Below are positions 6,937 to 15,321 of a stretch of 64,000 nt of DNA, in pieces. The stretch is from Candidatus Hydrogenedentota bacterium (lineage in GTDB: Bacteria; Hydrogenedentota; Hydrogenedentia; Hydrogenedentales; SLHB01). The translations under genes were made by a program, and so were the position numbers. The stretch is taken from the NCBI GenBank assembly GCA_020848835.1, contig JADLHJ010000048.1:1-64000 (forward strand), written 5' to 3'. Position 1 is the first letter of the stretch; every line of letters begins with the position of its first letter. Under the pieces are notes generated by a model, which worked only from the letters and a program-made list of their open reading frames with translations, was not told where the DNA came from and ran no database searches.

Positions 6937-8213
6937 GAAACTTCCTCCAACGCTTTCGCAAACGCGTCGAGGTCCGCGCGCGTGCGGCGTTCGGTGACGG
7001 CAATTAACAGATCGGTTTCCGCGCCCGCGCCAAGCGGCGCCAATGGAATGCCCGCGAGAAATCCGCGCGCAGCCATACCCGCGACAACGACTTCCGCATT
7101 CTTCGACAGGCGAATTGCAAACTCGTTAAATGTAGGGCCGTTGTTCAGAATTGTGGCGAAGGTGATTATTGATTTCAGATATTCCGCTTTCGCGTGGCAA
7201 TGCCGCGCCACATCGCGCAGGCCTTCCTTGCCGAGCAACGCCATATAGATCATCGCTCGCAGCGCGCAGAGCGCTTCGTTTGAACAGATGTTCGACATCG
7301 CTTTTTCGCGGCGGATGTGCTGCTCGCGCGCTTGAAGTGTCAACACGAAACCGCGGCGGCCTTGCGCGTCGGCCGTTTCCGCAGCGATGCGCCCCGGCAT
7401 TTTGCGCACGTGATCCTTGCGCGTCGCCATTACGCCAAGCCAAGGCCCGCCGAAGGCGAGCGGTACACCGAGGGATTGTCCTTCCGCGATGCAGATGTCC
7501 GCACCCATTTCGCCGGGCGATTTAACCATGCCCAACGAAATTGGATAGAACGACACTACGAGCAACGCGCCGGCAGCATGACAACGATCCGCAAGCGCGG
7601 TGTAGTCGGCAACCGTACCGAGGAAGCTCGGGTTCTGCACAATCACGCACGCGGCATCTGTTGGATCATCGCCATCCACCAAATCCAACTCGAGATGCGC
7701 GGTGTGCGTCACCAGCATCTGTCTATAGATCGGACTCAGCGAATCGTGCAACACAATCTTGCTGCGGCCTGTGAGGCGCACGGACATCGTCGTCGCTTCG
7801 AACACCGCAGTGCCGCCGTCGTAGAGCGACGCATTCGCGAATTCCATGTTCGTCAGGCGGCAGATCGCCGATTGATATTCGTAGATGCTTTGCAGTGTAC
7901 CCTGCGCGCATTCGGGTTGGTAGGGCGTGTACGCGGTGTAAAACTCGCTGCGCGATGTGAGCGCATCCACCGCTGCAGGGATGTAATGATCGTAGGCGCC
8001 ACCGCCGACAAAACTCGTGAGACTCGACGCGTTGCGCGCGGCGAGTTTCGTCATCTCGTCGCGGACGGCCATTTCGGAAATGCCCGCGGGCAGGTTCCAC
8101 GATTTCGCGCGCAGATGTTGCGGCACCGCCGCGAACAGATCGTCCATCGTCTTTACGCCGATCACCGCGAGCATCGCGTCGCGTTCGGCGGGTGTTGCTG
8201 GGGCCCACGACAT
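6927..8213 (-). CDS. gcvPA: Glycine dehydrogenase (decarboxylating) subunit 1, P-protein
   Basis: A 428-residue N-terminal half of the P-protein, required to form the heterotetramer with GcvPB. Hallmarks are PAVVDALTSR-like and YTPYQPECAQGTLQ segments near residues 90-110, GGPWLG and the PGRIAAE motif. The ATG overlaps the gcvH stop by one base (TAATG), and the 3' end overlaps gcvPB by 10 nt. All four gcv genes point left and probably form one transcript. No dihydrolipoamide dehydrogenase gene is in the window, so the L-protein must be encoded elsewhere. Confidence 0.97.
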   Translation of the reverse strand: MSWAPATPAERDAMLAVIGVKTMDDLFAAVPQHLRAKSWNLPAGISEMAVRDEMTKLAARNASSLTSFVGGGAYDHYIPAAVDALTSRSEFYTAYTPYQPECAQGTLQSIYEYQSAICRLTNMEFANASLYDGGTAVFEATTMSVRLTGRSKIVLHDSLSPIYRQMLVTHTAHLELDLVDGDDPTDAACVIVQNPSFLGTVADYTALADRCHAAGALLVVSFYPISLGMVKSPGEMGADICIAEGQSLGVPLAFGGPWLGVMATRKDHVRKMPGRIAAETADAQGRRGFVLTLQAREQHIRREKAMSNICSNEALCALRAMIYMALLGKEGLRDVARHCHAKAEYLKSIITFATILNNGPTFNEFAIRLSKNAEVVVAGMAARGFLAGIPLAPLGAGAETDLLIAVTERRTRADLDAFAKALEEVSCS

Positions 8214-8602
8214 TAGTGCTGCGCCCCCACATATTTTTCGTATGCGTCCGCGTCCATCAACGAATCGAGATCGGCAGCGTTTACGTTTTCGAGTTTAAAG
8301 AACCACCCATCATCGAAGGGACTTTGATTCACGATCTCCGGCGCGTCGGCGAGCGCATCGTTGACGGCGCTTACGCGTCCGCCTGCGGGCGCGTATATGT
8401 CGCTTGCGGCTTTCACCGATTCAACGGCCGCGGTGGAGTCGCCCTGCTTTACCTCTTTACCGGGTTTTGGCAGATCGACGTAGGTCACGTCGCCGAGTTG
8501 CTCCGCCGCGAAGGACGTGATGCCGACGACGTAAGCAGCGCCGTCTGCGCGGATCCATTCGTGTTCTTTGGTGTATTTGCAGTTGTTTGGATACTGCGAC
8601 AT
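8213..8602 (-). CDS. gcvH: Glycine cleavage system H protein
   Basis: A 129-residue lipoyl carrier that shuttles the aminomethyl intermediate among the P, T and L proteins. The lipoylation site is K64 in VESVKAASD. The N-terminal KYTKEHEW motif and C-terminal DGWFFKLE are typical. AAGGAG about 8 nt before the ATG gives a strong ribosome-binding site. Length is normal (about 125-130). It stands 127 nt after gcvT, the gap being filled by a palindromic repeat. Confidence 0.97.
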   Translation of the reverse strand: MSQYPNNCKYTKEHEWIRADGAAYVVGITSFAAEQLGDVTYVDLPKPGKEVKQGDSTAAVESVKAASDIYAPAGGRVSAVNDALADAPEIVNQSPFDDGWFFKLENVNAADLDSLMDADAYEKYVGAQH

Positions 8603-8642
8603 CGCTTTGTTCTCCTTCGCAACTTGGGCGCCGGTTTAAATA

Positions 8643-8686
8643 CAAGGCGGTACTGTCGTACCGCACTCCAAGGCGCTTCGCGCGAA
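8643..8686 (-). repeat. Short palindromic repeat, family C copy 2
   Basis: It contains GCGGTAC-TGTC-GTACCGC followed by ACTCCAAGGCGCTTCGCGCG, shared with the larger copy at 23381-23496. It lies between gcvT and gcvH inside the operon, where the hairpin would be present in the mRNA and could act as a processing or stability element. Confidence 0.65.
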
Positions 8687-8729
8687 TACGCGTTTGCGCC
8701 TGTTTTCGCAATTACAAAGTTATTTCTAT

Positions 8730-9791
8730 CTATACGCGGCAGGTGCCCTTTGTATAGATCGGTATCGTGGTTGTTTCGATTTCCAGATCGCGCGGGCCTG
8801 CGGTCAGTTTTGTTCCGGGTCTTGTTAATGACTCTGGAATATATGCTAGGCCTATTCCGCAGCCTACGCTAGGGCCGAAGGTGCCGCTGGTGACGACGCC
8901 AACGACTTCGCCGTTGTTTTTGACTTCAAACTCGTGGCGCGGCGCGCGGCGATCGCTTGTCTTGATCGGTGTTAGTACTGGGTAACCGCCGGCGTCGCGT
9001 TTTTTTGCTAACGCATGGCGGCCTACGAAGTCTTTATCCCACGCGATGAAACTTGCCATGCCCGCTTCGAGTGGCGTGCGCGATTCGTCGAAGTCTTGGC
9101 CGGACAATCCGTAGCACATTTCCGTGCGGAGCGTGTCGCGTGCGCCGAGTCCTGCCGGTTTAACGTCGGGATAGGTCAAAAGCTTGCGCCAGAGATCGAC
9201 GGAGATTTCATTTGGGATAAACAATTCAAAGCCCAACTCGCCCGTGTAGCCCGTGCGCGCGAGCACGATATCGACGCCTTTCCACTGCGCGCGTCGCGCC
9301 TGGTAATACTTCAGCGTCGTACACTCGGGAATTTCCTGGGCGAGGATGTCGCGCGCGCTTGGGCCCTGGATATCGATCTTCGCCGTGTCATCGGAAACGT
9401 CTACGGCGTCGGATGATGAACAAATCTTTGGCGACACGATCTCCAGCGGACCCGCATTGGTCACGACATAGAAATCGAACTCGCCCAATCGAAACGCGAT
9501 CACATCGTCGATGATCCCGCCATTTTCGGTCAGCATCGCGCCGTACTTGCCGCGACCTACGGGGATCTTCAGGGGATCGAGGCAGACGAGATCGCCGAAT
9601 GCTTTCACTGCGGCTTCGCCGCGAATGGTGAATTCGCCCATGTGCGAGCAGTCGAACAAAGCGGCCTTCGCGCGGGTGTGGTTGTGTTCTTCGATGATGC
9701 CCGCGAACTGCACCGGCAGCGCCCAGCCGTGGAAATCCACGACTTTTCCGCCAAGCGCGAGGTGTTCGTCGTGTAATGGAGTTCGCCGCAT
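8730..9791 (-). CDS. gcvT: Aminomethyltransferase, glycine cleavage T protein
   Basis: A 353-residue T-protein that transfers the methylene group from GcvH to tetrahydrofolate and releases ammonia. Family hallmarks are HMGEFTIRG near residue 50, the QGPSARDIL segment, RTGYTGELGFELF and LRTEMCYGLSGQD. The ATG has GGAGG 6 nt upstream. It is first in the leftward gcv operon. I looked for a glycine riboswitch upstream and saw no recognisable one. Confidence 0.97.
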   Translation of the reverse strand: MRRTPLHDEHLALGGKVVDFHGWALPVQFAGIIEEHNHTRAKAALFDCSHMGEFTIRGEAAVKAFGDLVCLDPLKIPVGRGKYGAMLTENGGIIDDVIAFRLGEFDFYVVTNAGPLEIVSPKICSSSDAVDVSDDTAKIDIQGPSARDILAQEIPECTTLKYYQARRAQWKGVDIVLARTGYTGELGFELFIPNEISVDLWRKLLTYPDVKPAGLGARDTLRTEMCYGLSGQDFDESRTPLEAGMASFIAWDKDFVGRHALAKKRDAGGYPVLTPIKTSDRRAPRHEFEVKNNGEVVGVVTSGTFGPSVGCGIGLAYIPESLTRPGTKLTAGPRDLEIETTTIPIYTKGTCRV

Positions 9792-10176
9792 CTACCGCCT
9801 CCGGGTGCGCAAACTACGAAAAGCGAGCCACCGGACCCGCAGTCGATTGCGCAGTTCAAATGACGGGCTGCAACACCCGCCGTTCACTTCCCGCGCGCCG
9901 CAGCAGCGCAATCGGGACGCCCAGGCGATCGGCATTTTTAGAAACATCCCGGCGCTTCCCCGTGGTTAGCTCCACGTTGCATCGCCAGTCGCGCCGGGTT
10001 GAGCGGAAATGCTGCCATCGTGCGCGCGAAATTGCAACTTTTTGTGCGCTGGTGCGCGGTTTTTCGGTGCAATTCCGCGCGCATTCCGTTAAAATAGCGG
10101 GGCAATTTTTCGCGATAAGCGAATAAATTAGCGGTGAGGGTAGTCTCGGTCATCAATTGTGCGATAGGAAATCGTT
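9792..10176. other. Divergent intergenic region upstream of gcvT
   Basis: About 385 bp between leftward gcvT and the rightward secreted-protein gene. It holds one weak small ORF on the minus strand (9856-9975) and an AT-richer stretch near 10088-10135 that could contain the rightward promoter. No riboswitch or RNA gene is recognised. Confidence 0.5.
9856..9975 (-). CDS. Possible 39-residue protein upstream of gcvT (weak)
   Basis: A GTG-initiated frame of 39 codons whose translation looks protein-like, with segments KRRDVSKNADRLGV and IALLRRAGSERRVLQ (basic, amphipathic). There is no clear ribosome-binding site and the frame stays open upstream without an ATG, so the start is unsure and it may be the remnant of a longer gene. 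It ends about 65 nt before the gcvT ATG. Family not recognised. Confidence 0.25.
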   Translation of the reverse strand: MELTTGKRRDVSKNADRLGVPIALLRRAGSERRVLQPVI

Positions 10177-12048
10177 GTGAACTCTAGCATTCGAACTTAT
10201 TACGTCCGCTGCATTGGCGTGGCGTTGCTGGTAATTGTCGCGCCCGTAGTATTTGCGCAGGACCCGAACCCGCCGTCGATCAAGTCGGGGCAGGGGGCGT
10301 GGCCGATTCGGCGACAGTGGACTCCGGGGGAGACGCAGCATTTCGCGCAGTGGATGGAACACATCTACATCGCGAAGACGAAGGGCGACACCGAGCAGCG
10401 CATCGCGAAGCTGGACAAGATACTGACCGACCCGAAGATTAACCTGCTGCTCGACCCGTCATTTGCGGGCGCGGGCTCTAACCCGCAGTTGAGCCGCGGG
10501 ACGATTTCGTTTCTTCATAATATTACGGACTGCGCAAAGTTCAGCATGACCTTGCCGGCGTACTACGCGTATCGGCGGGCGTTGCCGTGGATGGTTTCGT
10601 ATGTCACGTCGACTCAAGGAGATGTGCGCACTGCGCCCGCAAACGTGCCTGTAGGCCAACTTAACAGTTTTACCAGCGGCTCGGCGGACGCGTTTTTCCG
10701 CGACATGGTCACGGGCATCAGTTCGGGTAACTATCGCGTCGAGCCGAATAGCACGCGCTCCGAATGGTCGGATACCTGCCCCGTATCAATCGATAAACAG
10801 TTCCTGATCCCCGGCACGATGAACTACACCGACGGCCATTGCCTCCTCCTCGCGCAGGTAGACAAGTACGGCGAGTTGCACTTCATCAACGCGAGCATCA
10901 ACCGCACTCGCGACATCTTCACCTTTAACGGCATGAACACCGTCGCGGGTATCGAGCCGATGACGACGGAAGACCCGAACCCGCTCAAGGGCTGCTTCCA
11001 GGGGTTGCGCGTGTTCCGCTATCCCATTTGCGAAACCAACGGCAGTGGCGTGGTCACGAAAGTGCGCCGGCGCACGGACGCGGAGATGGAAGAGTTCGGC
11101 GCGTCGATCGAGCAGTACCAGAAAATCACGCAGGTCACGACGGAACACGTCATCGTCGAAGACGGCCTGCGCCTGCAGAGCATGCATGAGTTCATCCGTT
11201 ACCGCATGAAGTCGGTGGACAAGATCGTACCGCTGGAGTTTCTGCACGAGTATGTGAAGGAACTGGCGGAGATGTACCAGCAGCGCGATACCTTTGTGCA
11301 GGATGCGTGGAAGAATGTGAAGACCGGCGGGTTGATCGCGTTCCCCGAAGAAAATAAGGACGACAATATCTTCCAGTCCGTTGGACGTTGGGAAGATTGG
11401 AGCTCGCCATCTTCCGATGTTGACCGCCGCAACAAGTACTTCTACCTCGCGGATTGGATGGACAACGCCGTGCGCTGGTACGAATCCGCGCCGCAGCTCG
11501 TCGATTTGAAGGGCTTCGAGAAATACAACATTAAGTCTAAAGAGGATTTTGCCGAAGCTATAGTCGAGGAAAAACGCATCGCGTTTAAATCGCACTTTAT
11601 TGAATACGTGAACACGCCGGGACAGAAGGTGAAGTTGTCGCTCGCGGACATTGAGGAGCGCATCTACGACATGTCCTTCGATCCTAACCATGCGCCGGAG
11701 ATTCGTTGGGGGGCGCGGCCGGGTACGCCGGAATTCGTGACGGCGAAGGTCAATCCGACGCCGTCGAGCAAGGGCGGCACGGTGCCCTTCGAGTTGGCTT
11801 ATGAAAAACAGGCGTATTACCGCACCGTGTGCCAGCGTGAAACGGAGAAGAGTTATCTGCGCAATATGTTTACGGCGGGATATCCCGTCCGTGTGAAGTT
11901 CGATCAGCAGTTGGATAAATGGCTCTATGGCCGCTATCCGGAACGTCTCGCGCAGGCAACGATGACTGCGGGCGCGAAACCGGCGGCGACGCCCGCGGCG
12001 AACACTGCGCCGGCAGCGGCACAACCGGCTGCCAGCGCCACGCGTTGA
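10177..12048 (+). CDS. Secreted protein, transglutaminase-like residue pattern, paralog 1
   Basis: A 623-residue exported protein (signal peptide ending near VVFAQ) of no family I recognise. After DPNPPSI and AWPIRRQW, a helix begins with Cys119 (TDCAKFSMTLPAYYAYRRALPW). About 100 residues later comes His221 (TDGHCLLL), then a strand ending at Asn238 (GELHFINAS). This Cys-helix, His-strand, Asn order resembles papain-like/transglutaminase folds; that reading is my inference. The C-terminus is an Ala/Pro-rich tail. GTG start with AGGA about 9 nt upstream. A paralog lies at 12436-14292, separated only by a small membrane protein, so the three probably form one unit. Confidence 0.85.
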   Translation: MNSSIRTYYVRCIGVALLVIVAPVVFAQDPNPPSIKSGQGAWPIRRQWTPGETQHFAQWMEHIYIAKTKGDTEQRIAKLDKILTDPKINLLLDPSFAGAGSNPQLSRGTISFLHNITDCAKFSMTLPAYYAYRRALPWMVSYVTSTQGDVRTAPANVPVGQLNSFTSGSADAFFRDMVTGISSGNYRVEPNSTRSEWSDTCPVSIDKQFLIPGTMNYTDGHCLLLAQVDKYGELHFINASINRTRDIFTFNGMNTVAGIEPMTTEDPNPLKGCFQGLRVFRYPICETNGSGVVTKVRRRTDAEMEEFGASIEQYQKITQVTTEHVIVEDGLRLQSMHEFIRYRMKSVDKIVPLEFLHEYVKELAEMYQQRDTFVQDAWKNVKTGGLIAFPEENKDDNIFQSVGRWEDWSSPSSDVDRRNKYFYLADWMDNAVRWYESAPQLVDLKGFEKYNIKSKEDFAEAIVEEKRIAFKSHFIEYVNTPGQKVKLSLADIEERIYDMSFDPNHAPEIRWGARPGTPEFVTAKVNPTPSSKGGTVPFELAYEKQAYYRTVCQRETEKSYLRNMFTAGYPVRVKFDQQLDKWLYGRYPERLAQATMTAGAKPAATPAANTAPAAAQPAASATR

Positions 12049-12104
12049 GTGAAGCGCCGACAAGGCGGACATTCGGGTTCGAACCGGTACCAAGAGGTAT
12101 CGAG

Positions 12105-12407
12105 TTGGGGATAAACATTTTTGAGGCAAGTCTCGTAGCTCTGAACACTGCCTGCGGGATCTTTGCCGTGATGACTCCATGGGATTTCCCGTGGTGGGAA
12201 GGTTTGCCCGCAACAATTGAATCGATTTGGTTGACGGCATGGCCTTGGATTGTTATGGCGGTCTCAGGTTTCGTGGCGGGCATTGCGGGCGGTTATGTAA
12301 GGCGTACGACAGCACCGGCGCGGCGCATGCATCGTGTGTGCATTGCTGCAGCCTTGTTTCACTTTGCGATGATAGCAGCGGAATCTTTGCCAAGCGTAAT
12401 TGAGTAA
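12105..12407 (+). CDS. Small membrane protein between the two paralogs
   Basis: About 100 residues with three hydrophobic segments (near residues 5-20, 35-60 and 78-92) and a basic loop YVRRTTAPARRMHR. The TTG at 12105 is chosen as start because AAGAGG lies 7 nt upstream; the frame extends further left but there overlaps the preceding gene. No family recognised. Its position between two secreted paralogs suggests a membrane partner. Confidence 0.6.
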   Translation: MGINIFEASLVALNTACGIFAVMTPWDFPWWEGLPATIESIWLTAWPWIVMAVSGFVAGIAGGYVRRTTAPARRMHRVCIAAALFHFAMIAAESLPSVIE

Positions 12408-12435
12408 TCTAATAAGGGAATGGGGGACCGACCTG

Positions 12436-14292
12436 ATGTATCTGAGTCTTGCGACACGCAAACTCATGACTTCCTTCTTGGTGGCGATTGTTTTAACGGT
12501 CACAGCATACGCTGCCGATCCCAATCCGCCCTCCATCCACAGCGACGAAGGCGCATGGCCGATTCGCCGTCAGTGGACCGTGGCGGAGACGCAGCACTTC
12601 GCGGAGTGGATTAACAACATCTACAAGTACAAGACGAAGGGCACAGTCGAACAACGCCGCGCGAAGCTGGTGCGCGTACTCACCGATCCGGAGATGAACC
12701 TGCTGCTCAATCCGGAGTTCGCGGGCGAACAGGCGAACCCGCAGTTACCGGAAGAGCTGATGTGGGCGATGCACAACATTGTCGACTGCGCAAAGCTCAC
12801 GGTGTCGCTGTCTTCTTATTATTCCTATCGCCGCGCGTTGCCTTGGATGTTCAGTTACGTGCGATCCGGCGGCGGCGATTTGCGGACCGCGCACAACAAC
12901 ACGCCGATTGCGGAATTGAACTGCTTCACCTCGGATACGCTGGACTATTTCTTCCGCAATGCGGTGATTGGGTTTTGCACCGGCAACTATCGCGTTGAAC
13001 CGTTTGGCGAGAACGCGCAGGAGTCCGACACGGTACCCGTCGCGATCAACAAGCAGTTCCTGATTCCCGGTGCGATGCACTATCTCGATGGGCACGTGCT
13101 CGTACTCGCAGACATCGAAAAGGATGGCGAACTCCGCTTCCTCGATTCGACTACTGCGGCGTCGCGCGATATCTACAGCTTCAACGGGCTTAATTCGGTC
13201 ACCGGAATTCCGCCAAAGCGATCGAATCGCGGCGGCGATCCCTATGCCGGTTGTTTCCAGGGCCTGCGCATTTTTCGCTATCCGATTGCAGAAGTAGATG
13301 AGAACGGCAAAGTGACAAAAGTCCGCCGACGCACGGACAAAGAGATGGCAGAGTTTGGTTTCTCCGTTGAGCAGTACGACAAGGTCGAAGAAATCGTTAC
13401 AACACAGCATATTGTTGAAAACGGATTTAAGCTTGACAGTTTCCATGAGTTCATCATGGAGCGCATGCGCACGGCTGACTCTGTAGTGCCGACTGATTTT
13501 CTCGAACACTACGCCGATGAGTTGCTCGACCTGTACAAGATGCGCGAAATCTCCGTGCAAGAAGCGTGGGCGAATGTGCTCGCGAGTGGCGCGATCACCT
13601 ATCCCGAAAACGATCGCGCGGAAAACATCTTTACCGCGGGTGGACGCTGGGGGCAGTTCAGCACCGCATCGTCCGATGTGGAAATTCGCAATCGCTACTA
13701 CTATCTCGCGGATTGGATGGACAACGTCATTCGTTGGTACAACCGCCGGCCTGGATTTATCGATACGAAAGGGTTGGAAAAATATTACGTCGAAGATCGC
13801 GGTAATCTCGCGCGCGCGTTGGTGGGGGAGAAGTATCGCATCTTCAAAACGAAGACGATGGAATACACCAACTCCGCGGGCGAGAAGGTAACGCTCTCGC
13901 TGCTCGACATTGAGAAACGTCTCTACGATCTTTCCTTCGATCCGAACCATGCGCCCGAACTGCGCTGGGGTGCGCCGATTGGCAGCGCCGAATTTGCCAG
14001 CGCAAAACCGATCGATACGCCGTTGCCAAGCGGCGGCGTGGTCGTGTTCGCGGATGCGTTCAAGAAACAGGCCTATTATCGTGCGGTGTGCGCGCGCGAG
14101 ACGACCGAGAGTTATCTGTCGAATATGTTCACGTCCGGCTTTCCCGTGCGCGACAAGTACGATGGCCAGCTCATGAAGTGGATCCGCAGCGCGCCGCCTG
14201 TGCCGCCGCTGATCAGCCTTGCGCCGATGAAACAGCCTGAGCCCAAAGCGGAGCCGGTCAAGGCGGCGCTGAATCTTTCGAAAAACAACTGA
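12436..14292 (+). CDS. Secreted protein, transglutaminase-like residue pattern, paralog 2
   Basis: A 618-residue paralog of the protein at 10177-12048, with long shared segments such as GAWPIRRQW, ETQHFA, YRRALPW and DPNHAPE. The candidate triad is Cys118 (VDCAKL), His220 (LDGHVL) and Asp237 (LRFLDST), so this copy has the classical Asp where paralog 1 has Asn. A signal peptide ends near AYAADP; the ATG at 12436 leaves a normal signal length, and a second ATG at 12466 is possible. The C-terminus is a short Pro/Lys tail. It is last in the probable three-gene unit. Function not known. Confidence 0.85.
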   Translation: MYLSLATRKLMTSFLVAIVLTVTAYAADPNPPSIHSDEGAWPIRRQWTVAETQHFAEWINNIYKYKTKGTVEQRRAKLVRVLTDPEMNLLLNPEFAGEQANPQLPEELMWAMHNIVDCAKLTVSLSSYYSYRRALPWMFSYVRSGGGDLRTAHNNTPIAELNCFTSDTLDYFFRNAVIGFCTGNYRVEPFGENAQESDTVPVAINKQFLIPGAMHYLDGHVLVLADIEKDGELRFLDSTTAASRDIYSFNGLNSVTGIPPKRSNRGGDPYAGCFQGLRIFRYPIAEVDENGKVTKVRRRTDKEMAEFGFSVEQYDKVEEIVTTQHIVENGFKLDSFHEFIMERMRTADSVVPTDFLEHYADELLDLYKMREISVQEAWANVLASGAITYPENDRAENIFTAGGRWGQFSTASSDVEIRNRYYYLADWMDNVIRWYNRRPGFIDTKGLEKYYVEDRGNLARALVGEKYRIFKTKTMEYTNSAGEKVTLSLLDIEKRLYDLSFDPNHAPELRWGAPIGSAEFASAKPIDTPLPSGGVVVFADAFKKQAYYRAVCARETTESYLSNMFTSGFPVRDKYDGQLMKWIRSAPPVPPLISLAPMKQPEPKAEPVKAALNLSKNN

Positions 14293-14433
14293 TTCCAAGT
14301 TCGCGCATTAAGTAGTGCTGCTGAGCGCCGCGCGTCACGAAGAATTGCGCCGCGTTCAGGCGAACGAGGCGCTACCGGGCCGCGTATCGTATAATTCCCG
14401 CTCCACAGTCCCGCGTTACAAGGAGTCATTCGC

Positions 14434-15309
14434 ATGATACGGATCGTCGCGCGTTGTGCGTGCTTCATCTCTATTTCGTTACTTGCGATTGCCGAGTCGC
14501 CGGCGCAGAAGCCGTTCTTCTCAAGACAAATCCTGCTCGGCGCGCACCGCGGCGGTGCGGACGAATGGCCGGAGAACACGCTTTTTGGTTTTCAGGAGTG
14601 TGCGAAGGCGCACCCCGGGATATTGCTGGAAACGGATGCGCGCCTGACTTCCGATGGTGCGGTCGTGTTGCTGCATGACAAGTCCGTTGATCGCACGACT
14701 AACGGCACCGGTGAAGTTTCGTCGCTCACGCTCGAACAGGTGAAGGCGCTTGATGCCGGGTACAAGTTCACCACCGACAACGGCACAACATTTCCGCAGC
14801 GTGGCAAAGGACACACGATCGCAACGCTGAAAGAAGTGTTGGAAGCGCTGCCGGATGCGCACATGCTCGTGGAACTGAAAGGCGAGCCCGCGCTTGCGGA
14901 CGCGGCGATCAAAATCATTCGCGATGCGAAGGCGGAGGACCGCGTGCTGTTTGCGTCGTTCGTGCCGCCGACGATGGACCGCGCACGGCAACTGGCGCCG
15001 GACATGGCGTATTGCTTCGACATGAAGAACGGTACGGTGCTATTAATGGCGGTGCGTGGGGCGAAGTGGTCGGACTACGTGCCACAGGCGGACGTGCTTT
15101 CGATCGACGACGGGATGATACCGCGCTATAACCTCACGCCTGAGGAGATAAAGAAGATTCAAGCGAAGGGTATCCGATTTCAGGTGCACACAATCAACGA
15201 TCCCGCGCAGATGAAATTGTTCGTCGCGCAGGGCGTGGACAGCATTCTCACCGACAAGCCTACCGCGCTCGCGAATGTCATCGCTGAAGCGAAGACCTTG
15301 ACGAAGTAG
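14434..15309 (+). CDS. Exported glycerophosphodiester phosphodiesterase
   Basis: A 291-residue GDPD-family enzyme hydrolysing glycerophosphodiesters to glycerol-3-phosphate and an alcohol. Catalytic and metal residues are visible: His38 in GAHRG, the ENT motif near residue 47, Glu66 and Asp68 in LETDARL, and His81 in LLHDKSVDRTTNG. A signal peptide (to about SPAQ) predicts periplasmic location, as for GlpQ/UgpQ-like scavenging enzymes. AAGGAG stands about 10 nt before the ATG, and a TATAAT lies at 14390-14395. The gene is followed after 12 nt by a dipeptidase, probably co-transcribed. Confidence 0.93.
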   Translation: MIRIVARCACFISISLLAIAESPAQKPFFSRQILLGAHRGGADEWPENTLFGFQECAKAHPGILLETDARLTSDGAVVLLHDKSVDRTTNGTGEVSSLTLEQVKALDAGYKFTTDNGTTFPQRGKGHTIATLKEVLEALPDAHMLVELKGEPALADAAIKIIRDAKAEDRVLFASFVPPTMDRARQLAPDMAYCFDMKNGTVLLMAVRGAKWSDYVPQADVLSIDDGMIPRYNLTPEEIKKIQAKGIRFQVHTINDPAQMKLFVAQGVDSILTDKPTALANVIAEAKTLTK

Positions 15310-15321
15310 TCCCGCATCAGC

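Noticed and set aside
7317..8216. Long antisense frame across gcvPA (and similar long frames opposite gcvPB, the opp genes and the secreted paralogs)
   Set aside because: These are GC-rich shadow frames: Arg-, His- and Ala-rich, with no ribosome-binding sites, opposite clearly conserved genes.
9792..10176. Glycine riboswitch upstream of gcvT
   Set aside because: I looked on the minus strand for the paired glycine-aptamer pattern and saw none; the interval also contains a weak coding frame.
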